Part shown: in pieces, positions 28,856-38,705 of the stretch | Layout: the number at the start of each line of letters is the position of its first letter | How positions within the stretch are numbered: position 1 is the first letter of the stretch | Notes under the pieces: generated by a model | Seen by the model: the letters and a program-made list of their open reading frames with translations, nothing else | The model's database searches: none | Told to the model about the DNA's origin: nothing | Source: an uncultured Clostridia bacterium | GTDB taxonomy: Bacteria; Bacillota; Clostridia; TANB77; CAG-508 | Assembly: GCA_948805675.1 (NCBI GenBank) | Contig: CAQIBN010000006.1 | Location: forward strand, 43,947 to 107,946 | DNA: 64,000 nt | Direction of reading: 5' to 3' | Program-made: the position numbers and the translations under genes

Positions 28856-30114
28856 ATTTTTTTAAGTACTTAATTATACTTTCCACAGCATCCCTACCTG
28901 CTCTTGATGCATAAGCTACAGTTGCTTTTTGTCCAATTACATCTCCACCTGCAAAAACTTTTTCATTAGATGTTCTATACTCTTCATCTACTTTTATATA
29001 TCCCTTTTTAGTTCTCTCTAAATCAAATTTACTTAAAATATCTTCATCAGGTGCAGACCCTATTGCCATTACTACATAATCCATTGGAATTATATAATTA
29101 CTACCTTCAATATCAATAGGAACTTCTCTAGTTTCTCCCTCTTTCTTTACAAGTTCTGTTTTAATACATTCAATTTTATCCACCTTGTCTTGTCCCAAAA
29201 TTCTAGTTACATTATTTTGAAATAAAAATTCTACACCTTCATATTTTGCATCCTCAATCTCTTTTCTCTCTGCTGGCATTTGTTTTTCACTTCTTCTGTA
29301 TATAACACATACACTTTCTGCACCTAATCTCTTTATTGTTCTTGCACAGTCCATAGCAACATTACCACCACCAATTATTGCAACTTTCTTTCCTATATAA
29401 TCTGGATGATTTTGCTTTTCTAATAATGTATTTCCTCCATAAACTCCATGTAAATCTTCACCTTGTATACCCATCTTCCATGGAATATTAGCTCCTATTC
29501 CAATAAAAACTGCATCATATATACTAGTTAATTCTTCTAAAGAAATATCTTTTCCAATCTCTATATTATATTTTACATTTATTCCTAGCTCTAATATTTT
29601 TTTTATTGCACTATCTAATATATCTTTATTTAATCTAAATTCTGGAATTCCATGTCTTAAAATACCACCTAGTTTAGAATATTTCTCGTATATTGTAACT
29701 ATTGCCCCTCTTCTAGCTAGAAATCCTGCACAAGTAAGTCCGTGCAGGACCACTTCCAATAATAGCAACTTTTTTTCCACTACAATCTTTATCTAATTCT
29801 TCCATAGAAAAACCATTTTCTATGGCTAAATCTCCTAAATAATATTCTAATTCCCCTATACTAACTGGATTTGACTTTATCCCCCTTATACAACTTCCCA
29901 TACATTGATTCATATGAGGACAAACTCTTCCACATATGGATTGCAAAACAGTAGTTCTACTTAATATCTTATAAGCTTGTTCATATTTTTCTTGTTTTAT
30001 ATTATTAATAAATTCTGGAATATCATTATTTAATGGACATCCTTTAGTACATGGCTTTACTTTACAATTTAAACAATAATCTACTTTTTCTTTTATTTCT
30101 TCATTATTATACAT
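28854..30114 (-). CDS. GltD-like FAD/NAD(P)-dependent oxidoreductase, interrupted by an in-frame CGG
   Basis: A 419-residue homologue of the glutamate synthase small subunit after frame correction. The N-terminal Fe-S region has CLNCKVKPCTKGCP and CGRVCPHMNQCMGSC. The FAD Rossmann motif is KVAIIGSGPAG, with GLTCAGFLARRGA following the shift. A second nucleotide-binding site is KVAIIGGGNVAMD, and the C-terminus ends FAGGDVIGQKATVAYASRAGRDA. At codon 125 frame 0 hits CGG and stops nine codons later; skipping the C restores the invariant glycine. No gltB large subunit is near, so it may donate electrons to another partner. The ATG at 30114 follows GGAGAAGG. Confidence 0.85.
29740..29742 (-). other. 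In-frame CGG / +1 site 3 (GltD-like)
   Basis: Frame 0 is CCT GCA CGG ACT. The family frame is CCT GCA (C) GGA CTT ACT, giving the GxGxxG glycine of the FAD-binding motif GSGPAGLT. Confidence 0.85.
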
Positions 30115-30320
30115 TTTCCTTCTCCATAAAAAACTAATATGATAATTCATCTTTCTATTTTAATTTTATTATTCTTTAAATTTATTGTCAATATATCTAT
30201 TAAACTATTTTTAATAAATATCCAAATGAGAAGTAAATAAAATTACTAACTATCCAAGTAATGCAATTAGAATTACATTAAAATTTCTAGTTGCGTTCAA
30301 ATTGCATTATTTTCAATCTC

Positions 30321-30414
30321 AAAAACAACAATAGCAGGCTAATTATATTTCATACTTAATTAATCCTCTTACAGCCACATCTAATTGCTCATGTACCAAT
30401 TTTTGAAAAAATTG
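30321..30414. repeat. Diverged intergenic repeat, copy 2
   Basis: Same orientation as 28643-28734. Both copies end in the self-complementary block caatttttgaaaaa(a)attg. Confidence 0.5.
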
Positions 30415-30548
30415 TATACAATTATTTTATATAATAAAAAAAGCTCTATAAATTAAACTTTACTCTATACTAGAACTTCCCTGTTATATAAAAAATAAAA
30501 GCTATAAGTGTTGATACCTCTAACTTACAGCTTTTATTTAATATTTTA

Positions 30549-30827
30549 TTATTCTTGAGAATATGGAAGCATTGCAATTTGTCTACATCTTTTTATTGCT
30601 AGAGTAATATCTCTTTGATGTTTTGCACAAGCTCCAGTTGCTCTTCTTGGTAATATTTTACCTTTATCATTAATAAATTTCTTTAATTGTTCTGGATTTT
30701 TATAATCTAAAACTAAATTTTTATCTTTACATAAAGGACATACCTTTTTTCTCATTTTTCTAAATTTTGGATTGTAATCTTCATCATTGTTTCTATTATT
30801 TCTTCTATTATTTTTTTTGTCTGCCAT
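30549..30827 (-). CDS. rpsR: 30S ribosomal protein bS18
   Basis: A 92-residue small-subunit protein that binds with bS6 on the platform. Conserved core [34 protein letters not shown]. The N-terminal CPLCKDK, with a later Cys, suggests a zinc-binding form. Last gene of rpsF-ssb-rpsR; GGGGGG-type ribosome-binding site. Confidence 0.96.
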   Translation of the reverse strand: MADKKNNRRNNRNNDEDYNPKFRKMRKKVCPLCKDKNLVLDYKNPEQLKKFINDKGKILPRRATGACAKHQRDITLAIKRCRQIAMLPYSQE

Positions 30828-30848
30828 TTTATTCCCCCCTATCTTTAA

Positions 30849-31274
30849 TTAAAATGGTAGGTCATCTCCTGATGATATTTCAAAGTCTGAACCTGCTCCT
30901 GATGATGGCATTGCACCAAAAGTTGCATCAAAGTTTGCACCAGAATCACCTTCTCTTTTGCTATCTGCAAAATAAGCTTCTTCTGCAATAACTTCTGTTA
31001 CATAACGTTTTTGACCTTGTTCATCATCCCAAGATCTTGTTTGGATTCTTCCTATAACACCAACTTGTTGACCTTTTTTAAAATATTTACTACAAAACTC
31101 TCCTAGTTTGCTCCATGCAACTATATTAATAAAATCTGCTTGTCTTTCTTCTCCTTGGCGTGCAAATCTTCTATTCACAGCTAAAGAAAAAGAAGCAACT
31201 AATGTATTATTTGTTTGTGTATATCTTACTTCTGGATCTCTTGTTAATCTACCCATTAAAATTACTTTGTTCAT
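30849..31274 (-). CDS. ssb: Single-stranded DNA-binding protein
   Basis: A 141-residue OB-fold protein beginning MNKVILMGRLTRDPEVRYTQTNN, with FINIVAWSKLGEFC and the acidic C-terminal tip DDLPF that recruits replication and repair partners. Located between rpsF and rpsR, the classic bacterial operon. Confidence 0.97.
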   Translation of the reverse strand: MNKVILMGRLTRDPEVRYTQTNNTLVASFSLAVNRRFARQGEERQADFINIVAWSKLGEFCSKYFKKGQQVGVIGRIQTRSWDDEQGQKRYVTEVIAEEAYFADSKREGDSGANFDATFGAMPSSGAGSDFEISSGDDLPF

Positions 31275-31317
31275 ATTATTCTACCTTACCTTTCTATAAT
31301 TAAAGGCCCCCGAAATT

Positions 31318-31602
31318 TTATTCATCAACTTTTATTGTCATGAATTTTATTACTTCATCTGTAATTCTGTAATTTCTTTCAAGTTCTTTTATTAATTCAG
31401 GATTAGCTTCAAAATTGAATATTTGATAATATCCTTCTTTTTGTTTTTTTACTTCATAAGCTAATTTTCTTTTTCCTAAATCATCAACTTTTTCAACTTT
31501 TCCATCAGTATTAATCAAATCTGTAAATTTTGATACTAAAGATTTAACACCTTCTTCATCTACAGATGGATTAATAATGATAACACTTTCATATTTGTTC
31601 AT
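31318..31602 (-). CDS. rpsF: 30S ribosomal protein bS6
   Basis: A 94-residue protein: YESVIIINPSVDE at the start and DLGKRKLAYEVKKQKEGYYQIFNFEANPELI in the middle are bS6 signatures. First gene of rpsF-ssb-rpsR, with AAGGAGGTG before the ATG. Confidence 0.97.
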   Translation of the reverse strand: MNKYESVIIINPSVDEEGVKSLVSKFTDLINTDGKVEKVDDLGKRKLAYEVKKQKEGYYQIFNFEANPELIKELERNYRITDEVIKFMTIKVDE

Positions 31603-31888
31603 TATTCTTTCACCTCCTTATGGATTTATAACCTACACTTTATATGTAAGTAAGGATTAGAAAAATATTTTGTATTTTTCTAAGTATTGGTATTTTATCA
31701 CATTTCATAATACTTTGCAAGACTTTTTATTTTTTAAGTAACCTTTATATTTATTTTTTAGCACAAACAATTTTATTTAAGCTTTTCTAATGAAATATAA
31801 CCATAATCTATATTCGAACATCTAATTTCATTTGACTTTTTTCTACAGTTATCGTAATATTATTGTAAAATAAAAAGGGGGTTTTCTT

Positions 31889-32404
31889 ATGTTAAAAGAA
31901 TTTAAAGAATTTGCAACTCGTGGAAATATAATGGATATGGCAATTGGTGTAATTATTGGTGGAGCATTTCAAAAAATAGTAACATCATTAGTTAATGACA
32001 TTATAATGCCTACTGTAGCAATATTTACTGGAAAAGTAGATTTTTCAGATTTGATATTCACAGTTGGAAATGCTTCAATTAAATATGGTGCTTTTGTAAC
32101 TGCTATAATTGACTTTTTAATTATTGCCTTTTCTATCTTTATTGCAATAAAAACTGCTAATAGTATTAATAAAAGAATGGAAAAAATTGCGAAAGGTGAA
32201 CTAGATAAATTAAATAAAAAAACAAAAAGATTACTAAAAAATAAAAAAGAAGAACAAAAAAGTGAAAAATCAGTAGAAACAGAAGAAGAAACACCTGAAT
32301 CTAAGACTTGTCCTTATTGCTTTTCTGAAATAAACTATAAAGCTACAAGATGTCCTCATTGTACTTCAGAGCTAGAGTGTAAAAATACCTCAAATACTTT
32401 GTAA
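31889..32404 (+). CDS. mscL: Large-conductance mechanosensitive channel with C-terminal zinc ribbon
   Basis: A 171-residue MscL. The N-terminal helix and first membrane segment ([23 protein letters not shown]) are followed by the second membrane segment near 75-95 and a charged helical bundle. An extra C-terminal zinc ribbon, [18 protein letters not shown], lies beyond the bundle; this tail occurs in many clostridial MscL proteins. The channel opens on osmotic downshock. AGGGGG precedes the ATG. Single gene. Confidence 0.95.
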   Translation: MLKEFKEFATRGNIMDMAIGVIIGGAFQKIVTSLVNDIIMPTVAIFTGKVDFSDLIFTVGNASIKYGAFVTAIIDFLIIAFSIFIAIKTANSINKRMEKIAKGELDKLNKKTKRLLKNKKEEQKSEKSVETEEETPESKTCPYCFSEINYKATRCPHCTSELECKNTSNTL

Positions 32405-32734
32405 AATTACTTTGCTAAATTATATTAACCTATATATTAAAACAAGCCTCCATATGTGAGTATTTATCATTTTACTATTATTATTAAAAATAAAAAAAGA
32501 TGAATTTGTAATTTTATTTTTTACAAATCATCTTTTTAATATGTGTAAATTTTATAATTTCTAATCTAAATTATCATTAGAAAGAAACCTTTGCTATTAC
32601 TACATTTTATTTTTTCGTCATAAGAAAATACCATTATAATCATAACTACTATCATCAATAATACCTTAATTAAAAATAACTGTACCACATACCCAAATCT
32701 TTTTAATTAAAAGTAACAACACATTTCACATCTT
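32405..32734. other. Intergenic region after mscL
   Basis: Contains the mscL terminator (32494-32511 pairing with 32521-32537, one unpaired base). The rest is AT-rich, with no gene seen. Confidence 0.6.
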
Positions 32735-33418
32735 TTATACCTCAGATGTACATTTATCTTTACTATCTATATTTTCTATTAATCTATATATATTCATTTT
32801 AGAATTATATTTTTTGTTTTCTATAATTACCATAACCCATAAATATATTAAAATTAATAAAATAGATATATTTTTTAAATATAAAATAGCTATACTAGAA
32901 ACAATAGTAATAAAAATTATAGTAACATTTGATAAAATATATGTATAATGATAAGAAGTTTTTAATCCCTGCTTTATATGTAAAATACCTTTTATAATTC
33001 TTCCTCCATCTAATGGATAAATTGGTATTAAATTAAAAAATCCAATTAATAAATTAGAAAAAACTATAAACTCTGTAGATATATTCAATATTGAAATTTG
33101 AAAAAAACCACATACTAAAGCAATAACAAAATTTGTAATTGGTCCTGAAATAGAAATAATTATTTTCTTTAATGCTACCATATTTGCACATTCAAGCTTT
33201 TCATTATAATTTTTTAAGTTCATATAAAAACATGCAGATACCCCTACAGGCAATAATTCTAACTTTCTTGGTTTAAATCCTAACATAACTCCTGTAATTA
33301 AATGTCCCATCTCATGTAAAATAGCAAATAACATTATCACACAATATATTTCTAATTGTCTTGTTAGTAGAAAAATCAAAACTACAATAAATATTTTTAA
33401 ATCAAACTTTATTTGCAT
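32735..33418 (-). CDS. spoIVFB: SpoIVFB-type site-2 intramembrane protease
   Basis: A 227-residue polytopic metalloprotease. The zinc site HEMGH is in AILHEMGHLITGV near residue 35, and the second half-site is FNLIPIYPLDGGRI, diagnostic of M50 proteases. In spore formers SpoIVFB cleaves the pro-sequence of sigma-K in the outer forespore membrane. No C-terminal CBS domain is present; the C-terminus is membrane-bound. It lies 18 bases after an M23 gene, which makes the pair resemble spoIVFA-spoIVFB. Confidence 0.82.
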   Translation of the reverse strand: MQIKFDLKIFIVVLIFLLTRQLEIYCVIMLFAILHEMGHLITGVMLGFKPRKLELLPVGVSACFYMNLKNYNEKLECANMVALKKIIISISGPITNFVIALVCGFFQISILNISTEFIVFSNLLIGFFNLIPIYPLDGGRIIKGILHIKQGLKTSYHYTYILSNVTIIFITIVSSIAILYLKNISILLILIYLWVMVIIENKKYNSKMNIYRLIENIDSKDKCTSEV

Positions 33419-33436
33419 GATAGAACAACTCCTTTT

Positions 33437-34408
33437 TTAAAACTGTAAAATAAATTCTGGATTAACTAATCTATCATCAACTCTTATTTCAAAGTGTAAA
33501 TGTGGTCCAGTAGCCTTTCCTGTTGCTCCTACTTCTGCAATTTCCATTCCTTGTTTTATTTCATCTCCTTCCTTTACATACAAAGTTTTACAATGAGCAT
33601 ATAATGTTGTAACATTTCCATTAACTATTTTTAAATGATTCCCATAATCACCTTGTGAAGAAGATACAGTCACCTTTCCATCCATAACTGCTTGAATTTT
33701 AGTCCCTTCATTCACTCCTATATCTATTCCTGCATGATTTGCAGAAATAATACTACTTGGTGTTCTTGGTCCAAACCTAGATGTAATTGTTCCTTTTAAT
33801 GGAAGGATAATTTTATAATTATCTTTTATATATTGTGCATCAATATCCATTTGACTTTTTTGTTCTTGACTTAATGTTTCTTGTGACTTTATTTCACTAC
33901 CTCCACCTATTCCTATATTAGTATTTCCATTTTCAATATTTACCTCTCCATTATTACTTTCACCTTCAGTTTGTTGTTGATTATTTTGCATTTGTTTTTC
34001 ATCATTTTGATTTTCATTTATATTATTCTCATCTTTAATCTCATTCATATTATTGTCTTTTTTTATTATATTTTCATTTATTTCATTAAAATTAATATTT
34101 AATCCTCTAAAATAATCCACTGTCTTATCATACATTACTTTAATATTCATATCATAAGATAAAATTTCTTTAGTCTTTTTTAGCACATCCTGTGAAAATA
34201 AATCGCTTGAGTTTTTTATCATGTAAAATGCTGAATAAATAATAATACAAACTATTATTTTACAAATCATCTTTTTAAATAAAGAAATATCTGGTTTACT
34301 ACTAATATTAACTGTACTACCTGTTAGTCTAACACCTTGACTTTTTCTTTTTTGATATATTTCTTCTGCTCTTCTTATTCTTTCCTCTGTACTTATTATT
34401 CTATCCAA
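33437..34408 (-). CDS. spoIVFA: Membrane-anchored M23 peptidase-domain protein, SpoIVFA-like
   Basis: A 323-residue protein: a cytoplasmic N-terminus, one membrane segment (about 46-64), a long Asn- and Gln-rich linker, and a LytM/M23 domain over the last 120 residues (HAGIDIGVNEG, TLYAHCKTL, GPHLHFEIR). The zinc-binding His and Asp residues are all present, so it may be an active endopeptidase, whereas SpoIVFA is usually seen as a scaffold. TTG start after GAGGTG. Adjacency to the M50 protease supports the SpoIVFA assignment. SpoIIQ-like is the alternative. Confidence 0.72.
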   Translation of the reverse strand: MDRIISTEERIRRAEEIYQKRKSQGVRLTGSTVNISSKPDISLFKKMICKIIVCIIIYSAFYMIKNSSDLFSQDVLKKTKEILSYDMNIKVMYDKTVDYFRGLNINFNEINENIIKKDNNMNEIKDENNINENQNDEKQMQNNQQQTEGESNNGEVNIENGNTNIGIGGGSEIKSQETLSQEQKSQMDIDAQYIKDNYKIILPLKGTITSRFGPRTPSSIISANHAGIDIGVNEGTKIQAVMDGKVTVSSSQGDYGNHLKIVNGNVTTLYAHCKTLYVKEGDEIKQGMEIAEVGATGKATGPHLHFEIRVDDRLVNPEFILQF

Positions 34409-34600
34409 AATATAAACACCTCTTCCTTTGTCTTTAAAAATAAGTTAATACATATTAGGTATATAAAAATGTGCACTCATTATAGTACACATCTTTATTA
34501 TCAAATGTGCATTAATTTCGCACTATTATTTCCTTTGCAGTTTTACATTTTAATGTATATTCTTATTTGAGATGTTTTATGCATAGCTTTAAACTTTAAT

Positions 34601-34957
34601 TTAAAATATATTAAAAATAATACTTAAAGATGCAACTATTACTATTCCTGTTGTACATATTTTTAACTTTTTATACTTTTTTTGTAATTGATTTAACTCC
34701 TTTGTACCTTTTATATCCTGATTCTCAATTTTTGAAATATAATTTGATATAACAATCTCAGCTTCTTTTATTATATAATCTTTATTATCTTTATCTTGCC
34801 TATTATTTTTACTATTTTTAAAATTTTCCGATTTGTTTTTTGCAAGTTCTGGCTTTTTTATTTTTTTATTAGTTTTTAAAACAACAATAGCTTCCTCCAC
34901 TATATTAGATGGCAAATTTTTAAGCACAATCATATTTTTCATACTACTTATATCCAT
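34601..34957 (-). CDS. Hypothetical protein with C-terminal membrane anchor
   Basis: A 118-residue protein: an N-terminal region DISSMKNMIVLKNLPSNIVEEAIVVLK, a Lys- and Asn-rich linker, and a hydrophobic C-terminal segment (TTGIVIVASLSIIFNIF). The ATG at 34957 is placed by GGGAGG. No family is recognised; it lies among sporulation genes. Confidence 0.6.
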   Translation of the reverse strand: MDISSMKNMIVLKNLPSNIVEEAIVVLKTNKKIKKPELAKNKSENFKNSKNNRQDKDNKDYIIKEAEIVISNYISKIENQDIKGTKELNQLQKKYKKLKICTTGIVIVASLSIIFNIF

Positions 34958-35111
34958 ATATACCTCCCAATTTTCTCTTTGCAATTTATATATAGATTTT
35001 TTCCTTTTTTTACTATTTTATTCTATATGAAGTTAATTTAATTTATATTATAGAACATTAAAGTACTAATCAATCTTAATTAAAAATAACTAATACAATA
35101 GTTATTTATGT

Positions 35112-35699
35112 TTACCTTATAACATATGATAATATTGAATTTTCAGAATAATTGTTTTCTTTTTTAATTATTTCTACTATTCCTTCTGAAACAATATCTA
35201 CTAAATTCATTACAAAATTCAAAGATGTATTTTGTAATAATTCCATATTTTGATGTGTTGTTTTATAATTTTTTCCTATAATTGCCTTTATACTAATATT
35301 TCCAACTTCTTTTCTTCCTTTATTTATAGCTCCACCAAATTTTAACCCACCTTTTCTTACTAGAATCTTACCAATATTACTTTCTTTAGAAAGAGCTGCA
35401 TCTATAGCTATAATACATGGGTTGTTATACCTTTCATTAATCTCTTTTATACTTTTATCTACATTAGAATATATTAATGGACTTTCTAAATCTCCATAAA
35501 CTGTACATTTTATATTATAATTTATAATTGCATTTTTAATTTTATTTCCTACTAATGGCCCAAAACAATCACCTGTCATTCTATCTGTACCAATACATAA
35601 AAAAACTAAGTCTGAATAATTATTATCTATTTTAATAAATTGATTATAGAAATCACATATAAATTTATTATATTTAATCGTGTTACTTATATTAGCCAT
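35112..35699 (-). CDS. yyaC: YyaC, spore protease-like (GPR-related) protein
   Basis: A 195-residue protein of the YyaC family: LVFLCIGTDRMTGDCFGPLVGNKI, IIAIDAALSKESNIGKILVRKGGLKFGGAINK and a late TTHQNMELLQ. YyaC is related to the germination protease GPR that degrades small acid-soluble spore proteins, and is made during sporulation. AGGAGGAAT precedes the ATG. Confidence 0.9.
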   Translation of the reverse strand: MANISNTIKYNKFICDFYNQFIKIDNNYSDLVFLCIGTDRMTGDCFGPLVGNKIKNAIINYNIKCTVYGDLESPLIYSNVDKSIKEINERYNNPCIIAIDAALSKESNIGKILVRKGGLKFGGAINKGRKEVGNISIKAIIGKNYKTTHQNMELLQNTSLNFVMNLVDIVSEGIVEIIKKENNYSENSILSYVIR

Positions 35700-35764
35700 A
35701 TATTCCTCCTATTTATGTAGTATCTAATGCAATATTATGCTTATTTAAAATTATTTATACCAAG

Positions 35765-36010
35765 CTAATCTTTTCTAGGTGAAATAATAATATTTATATC
35801 TGTACTATATTTATATTTTTTTATCATATCTTCTGAAAATGATGCAACTTCATTAGTAACAATTATAGTGTGATATTTTTTTTCTATTAATTCTTTAATT
35901 TTATTATCTGTATTTTCTAAATCTTGCAATTTAAAAACATCAAAACCTAAATTTTCTGGCATTTTAAAGCTATCTTTATCCTTTTCATACTTTATCCAAG
36001 ATATTTTCAT
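35765..36010 (-). CDS. Small protein resembling a V-ATPase subunit F domain
   Basis: An 81-residue alpha/beta protein: GFDVFKLQDLEN, KYHTIIVTNEVASFSEDMIKKY and TDINIIISPRK. The arrangement resembles subunit F of V/A-type ATPases (a strand ending IIVT followed by a helix, then ...ISPR), but no other ATPase gene is near. It may be an orphan of that fold. Low certainty. Confidence 0.5.
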   Translation of the reverse strand: MKISWIKYEKDKDSFKMPENLGFDVFKLQDLENTDNKIKELIEKKYHTIIVTNEVASFSEDMIKKYKYSTDINIIISPRKD

Positions 36011-36068
36011 ATATTCATCACCAATATTTAGTTTTTGAATTATTCGTTTTTTTATTCAATTTGTTTTT

Positions 36069-36312
36069 GAACATTTGGGGACGGGGTTGAATGTTCGCTC
36101 TTTGAGAATATTGGGACAGTCCTGAATATCTAAGTTTTTGTTTTTAAATCAATATTTAGAATGATATAAAAGAATCTCAACATTAGAAACAAAGCTAGTT
36201 ATTTGCTTTTAAATAAACATTGAGAACAGGGCTAAGTGTTCAATTTCTGCGAACATTTAACCCTGTCCCCAATGTTCCAGAAATCGAACATTTAACCCCG
36301 TCCCCAATGTTC
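36069..36312. repeat. REP-like inverted repeat cluster
   Basis: Copies of a 27-28-base GC-rich unit occur at 36069-36096 (plus), 36251-36277 and 36286-36312 (both inverted). Each has gaacatt and aatgttc ends around a GGGACGGGG-type or GGGACAGGG-type centre. Partial copies are near 36104-36130 and 36222-36241. The unit is itself an inverted repeat and is far more GC-rich than its surroundings, like REP/BIME elements spread by REP-associated transposases. None of those genes is in this window. Confidence 0.75.
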
Positions 36313-36330
36313 GTTCGTTTTGGTTTGTTT

Positions 36331-37908
36331 TTACCCATTTGCAACTTCTATTCTAACATCTCTACCCTTTATTTGTTTATCTTTCATAGATGTTAAAATT
36401 TCATTTACATATTCACCTGGTACTTCTATAAAAGAAAATTTATCTAATATATTTATTTTTCCTATATCACTTCCAGATACTGCTGTATTTGCAGAAATAC
36501 TTCCAACAATATCTTTTACCATTATCCTATCTTTTTTTCCAACATTTAAAAATAGCTTAATTTCTTCTCCTGGTTTAAAACAAAAATCTTGTTTTTCTCT
36601 TTTTTCTTTTTTATTTGTAATTAAAGAAAGTAATGCTTTTGCTACTATTTTTATATCATTTTTTTGTAATAGTTTTTCTAATATTTCATCATTTATTTCT
36701 GATGACTCATTTTTATTTGTATCTATTACTTCTTGAATATCATCAATCATTTTCTGATTTTTTACCTTTTTTATTTGTTCTATAGTAGGAATTTTACCTG
36801 ATAATATTTTAGTATTTGCATATTTTTGAATACTATAAATTTTATTTTTTTCTTTTCCTACAACAAAAGTATAGGCTTTTCCTATGCTTCCATTTCTTCC
36901 TGTTCTTCCTATACGATGAACATAATATTCTTCTTCTTGTGGAATATCATAATTTATTACAAGTTCTAATTCATCTACATCTATACCTCTTGCTACAACA
37001 TCTGTTGCAACTAAAATCTGGAACTCTCCTTGTTTAAATCTTTTCATTATTCTATCTCTTTGAACTTGTTTAATATCCCCATGCAAGCTTTCTGCTTTAT
37101 ATCCATTTGATTTTAATTTCTCTATTAAATCATCTACTTTTCTCTTTGTATTACAAAATACAACAGCTTTTGTAGGATTATTCAAATCTATCAATCTCAT
37201 AACTGTATCATCTTTCATAGCTTGCTTTACTTCTAAGGAAATCTGCTCTATACGGTCAACTGTTAATTCTTTAGCCTTTATTTTTACATTTTTAGGTTCT
37301 TTTAAATATTTTTTTGTGATTCCTAAAATTCTTTTATTCATTGTTGCTGAAAATAATACAGTTTGTCTTTGATTTGGCACTTCTTTTAATATAGTTTCAA
37401 TATCTTCTTCAAATCCCATATTTAACATTTCGTCTGCTTCATCAAGTACACACATTTTTACATTATCTAATTTTAATGTTTTTCTTCTCATATGGTCCAT
37501 TATTCTACCTGGTGTTCCAACTACAATTTTAACCCCTTGTTTTAACGCTTTAATTTGTCTTTCTATAGATTCGCCACCATATACAGCTAAAGATTTAACA
37601 CCTTCTTTATATTTTGTGAATTTTCTAAGTTCTCCTGTTACTTGAGTAGCAAGCTCTCTAGTTGGGCAAAGAATAATTGCTTGAACTTTATTTAGTGATG
37701 CATCAATACTTTCAATTAAAGGTAACCCAAAAGAAGCTGTCTTCCCTGTTCCTGTTTGTGATTGACCAATTACGTCTTTTCCTTGCATAATATAAGGAAT
37801 TGTTTTTACTTGAATTGGTGTTGGCTCCTTATATCCATATTCATCTAATGCTTTTAAGACATTTTCTGATAATCCTAAATCTTCAAATTTCACATTTTTT
37901 TCTTCCAT
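36331..37908 (-). CDS. DEAD-box RNA helicase with DbpA-type RNA-binding domain
   Basis: A 525-residue helicase: Q-motif with PTPIQVKTIPYI, Walker A GQSQTGTGKTASF, PTRELA, DEAD in VLDEADEMLNMGF, SAT, and HRIGRTGRNG. After a linker the C-terminal 80 residues form a DbpA/CsdA-like RNA-binding domain (FLNVGKKDRIMVKDIVGSI ... FSFIEVPGEYVNEIL). It probably remodels ribosome precursors or mRNA, as CshA, DbpA or DeaD do. A long structured leader lies upstream. Confidence 0.93.
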   Translation of the reverse strand: MEEKNVKFEDLGLSENVLKALDEYGYKEPTPIQVKTIPYIMQGKDVIGQSQTGTGKTASFGLPLIESIDASLNKVQAIILCPTRELATQVTGELRKFTKYKEGVKSLAVYGGESIERQIKALKQGVKIVVGTPGRIMDHMRRKTLKLDNVKMCVLDEADEMLNMGFEEDIETILKEVPNQRQTVLFSATMNKRILGITKKYLKEPKNVKIKAKELTVDRIEQISLEVKQAMKDDTVMRLIDLNNPTKAVVFCNTKRKVDDLIEKLKSNGYKAESLHGDIKQVQRDRIMKRFKQGEFQILVATDVVARGIDVDELELVINYDIPQEEEYYVHRIGRTGRNGSIGKAYTFVVGKEKNKIYSIQKYANTKILSGKIPTIEQIKKVKNQKMIDDIQEVIDTNKNESSEINDEILEKLLQKNDIKIVAKALLSLITNKKEKREKQDFCFKPGEEIKLFLNVGKKDRIMVKDIVGSISANTAVSGSDIGKINILDKFSFIEVPGEYVNEILTSMKDKQIKGRDVRIEVANG

Positions 37909-38378
37909 TTTCTCTCCTTCTGCCCCATCTTAAGGACCAAAGTGACCAGTTATAGATATAGAATCCACTTAAGAACTTTGGTCACTTCAAAATATAATTT
38001 ATTTTTCTATTTTTTATAACGACCCAGATTTTTAAGTACCTTACTTTGTTCTTACGTCTTTAACGAATCGTTTTTTGAGCACAAAAATAACCTAAAAACA
38101 GATATATCAATCTGTTTTTAGGCTACTTGAAAACGACAATTTTTCAATCGACATACACAATTATATTTATAAACAAATTTAATATACTATTTTTATCTCG
38201 TTATTTTCTACTTTTGTTAGTATAGCACATTTTATAAATTATGTCAATTAATTCTTGTTTATGAAAATTTTATATAAATGGTAAAAAATGTTAAAGCATG
38301 TTGTAAAATAGTAATAATTAAAGTATAATATGTTCATCCTTTTCTTGAAGGAAATCTTTTTGAAAGGGGTGAAGCTAT
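37909..38378. other. Structured leader/intergenic region upstream of the helicase
   Basis: Two inverted repeats: aagtgacc near 37939 with ggtcactt near 37979, and a 13-bp stem cctaaaaacagat / atctgtttttagg around 38090-38123, followed on the minus strand by a T-rich tract. These may be a cold-shock-type leader or attenuator for the helicase. No gene seen. Confidence 0.45.
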
Positions 38379-38483
38379 ATGACAAATGCAGAACTAATTT
38401 TGAAGTTAGTTGAAATGCTAATTGAATCTGAAAAGAAACATGAAGCCAAAACTAATAATCAAAATAGTCAAAGCACAGATTAG
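38379..38483 (+). CDS. Hypothetical 34-residue peptide
   Basis: MTNAELILKLVEMLIESEKKH and a polar tail: one amphipathic helix. AAAGGGGTG lies eight bases before the ATG, and a strong terminator follows 16 bases after the stop, so it appears to be a genuine small gene. Function unknown. Confidence 0.6.
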   Translation: MTNAELILKLVEMLIESEKKHEAKTNNQNSQSTD

Positions 38484-38498
38484 TACATATCTAATCAT

Positions 38499-38531
38499 AA
38501 AGGAGTAGTAACTTCCATTTACTACTCCTTT
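38499..38531 (+). terminator. Intrinsic terminator
   Basis: A 13-bp stem (aaaggagtagtaa / ttactactccttt) after the 34-residue ORF. Confidence 0.8.
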
Positions 38532-38705
38532 ATTAAAACAAAAGAGATGCCTTCTTCCATTGCATCTCCTTTTAACTATATTTGACTTTTGCAGAACCTT
38601 TAGTCAATTCTTAAACTATATATATATTACTATAAAAACATTAAATTGTCAATTCAAAATAAAAATAAATTTACCTTCTAGATTTATTTCTGTTTAATAT
38701 TTACT

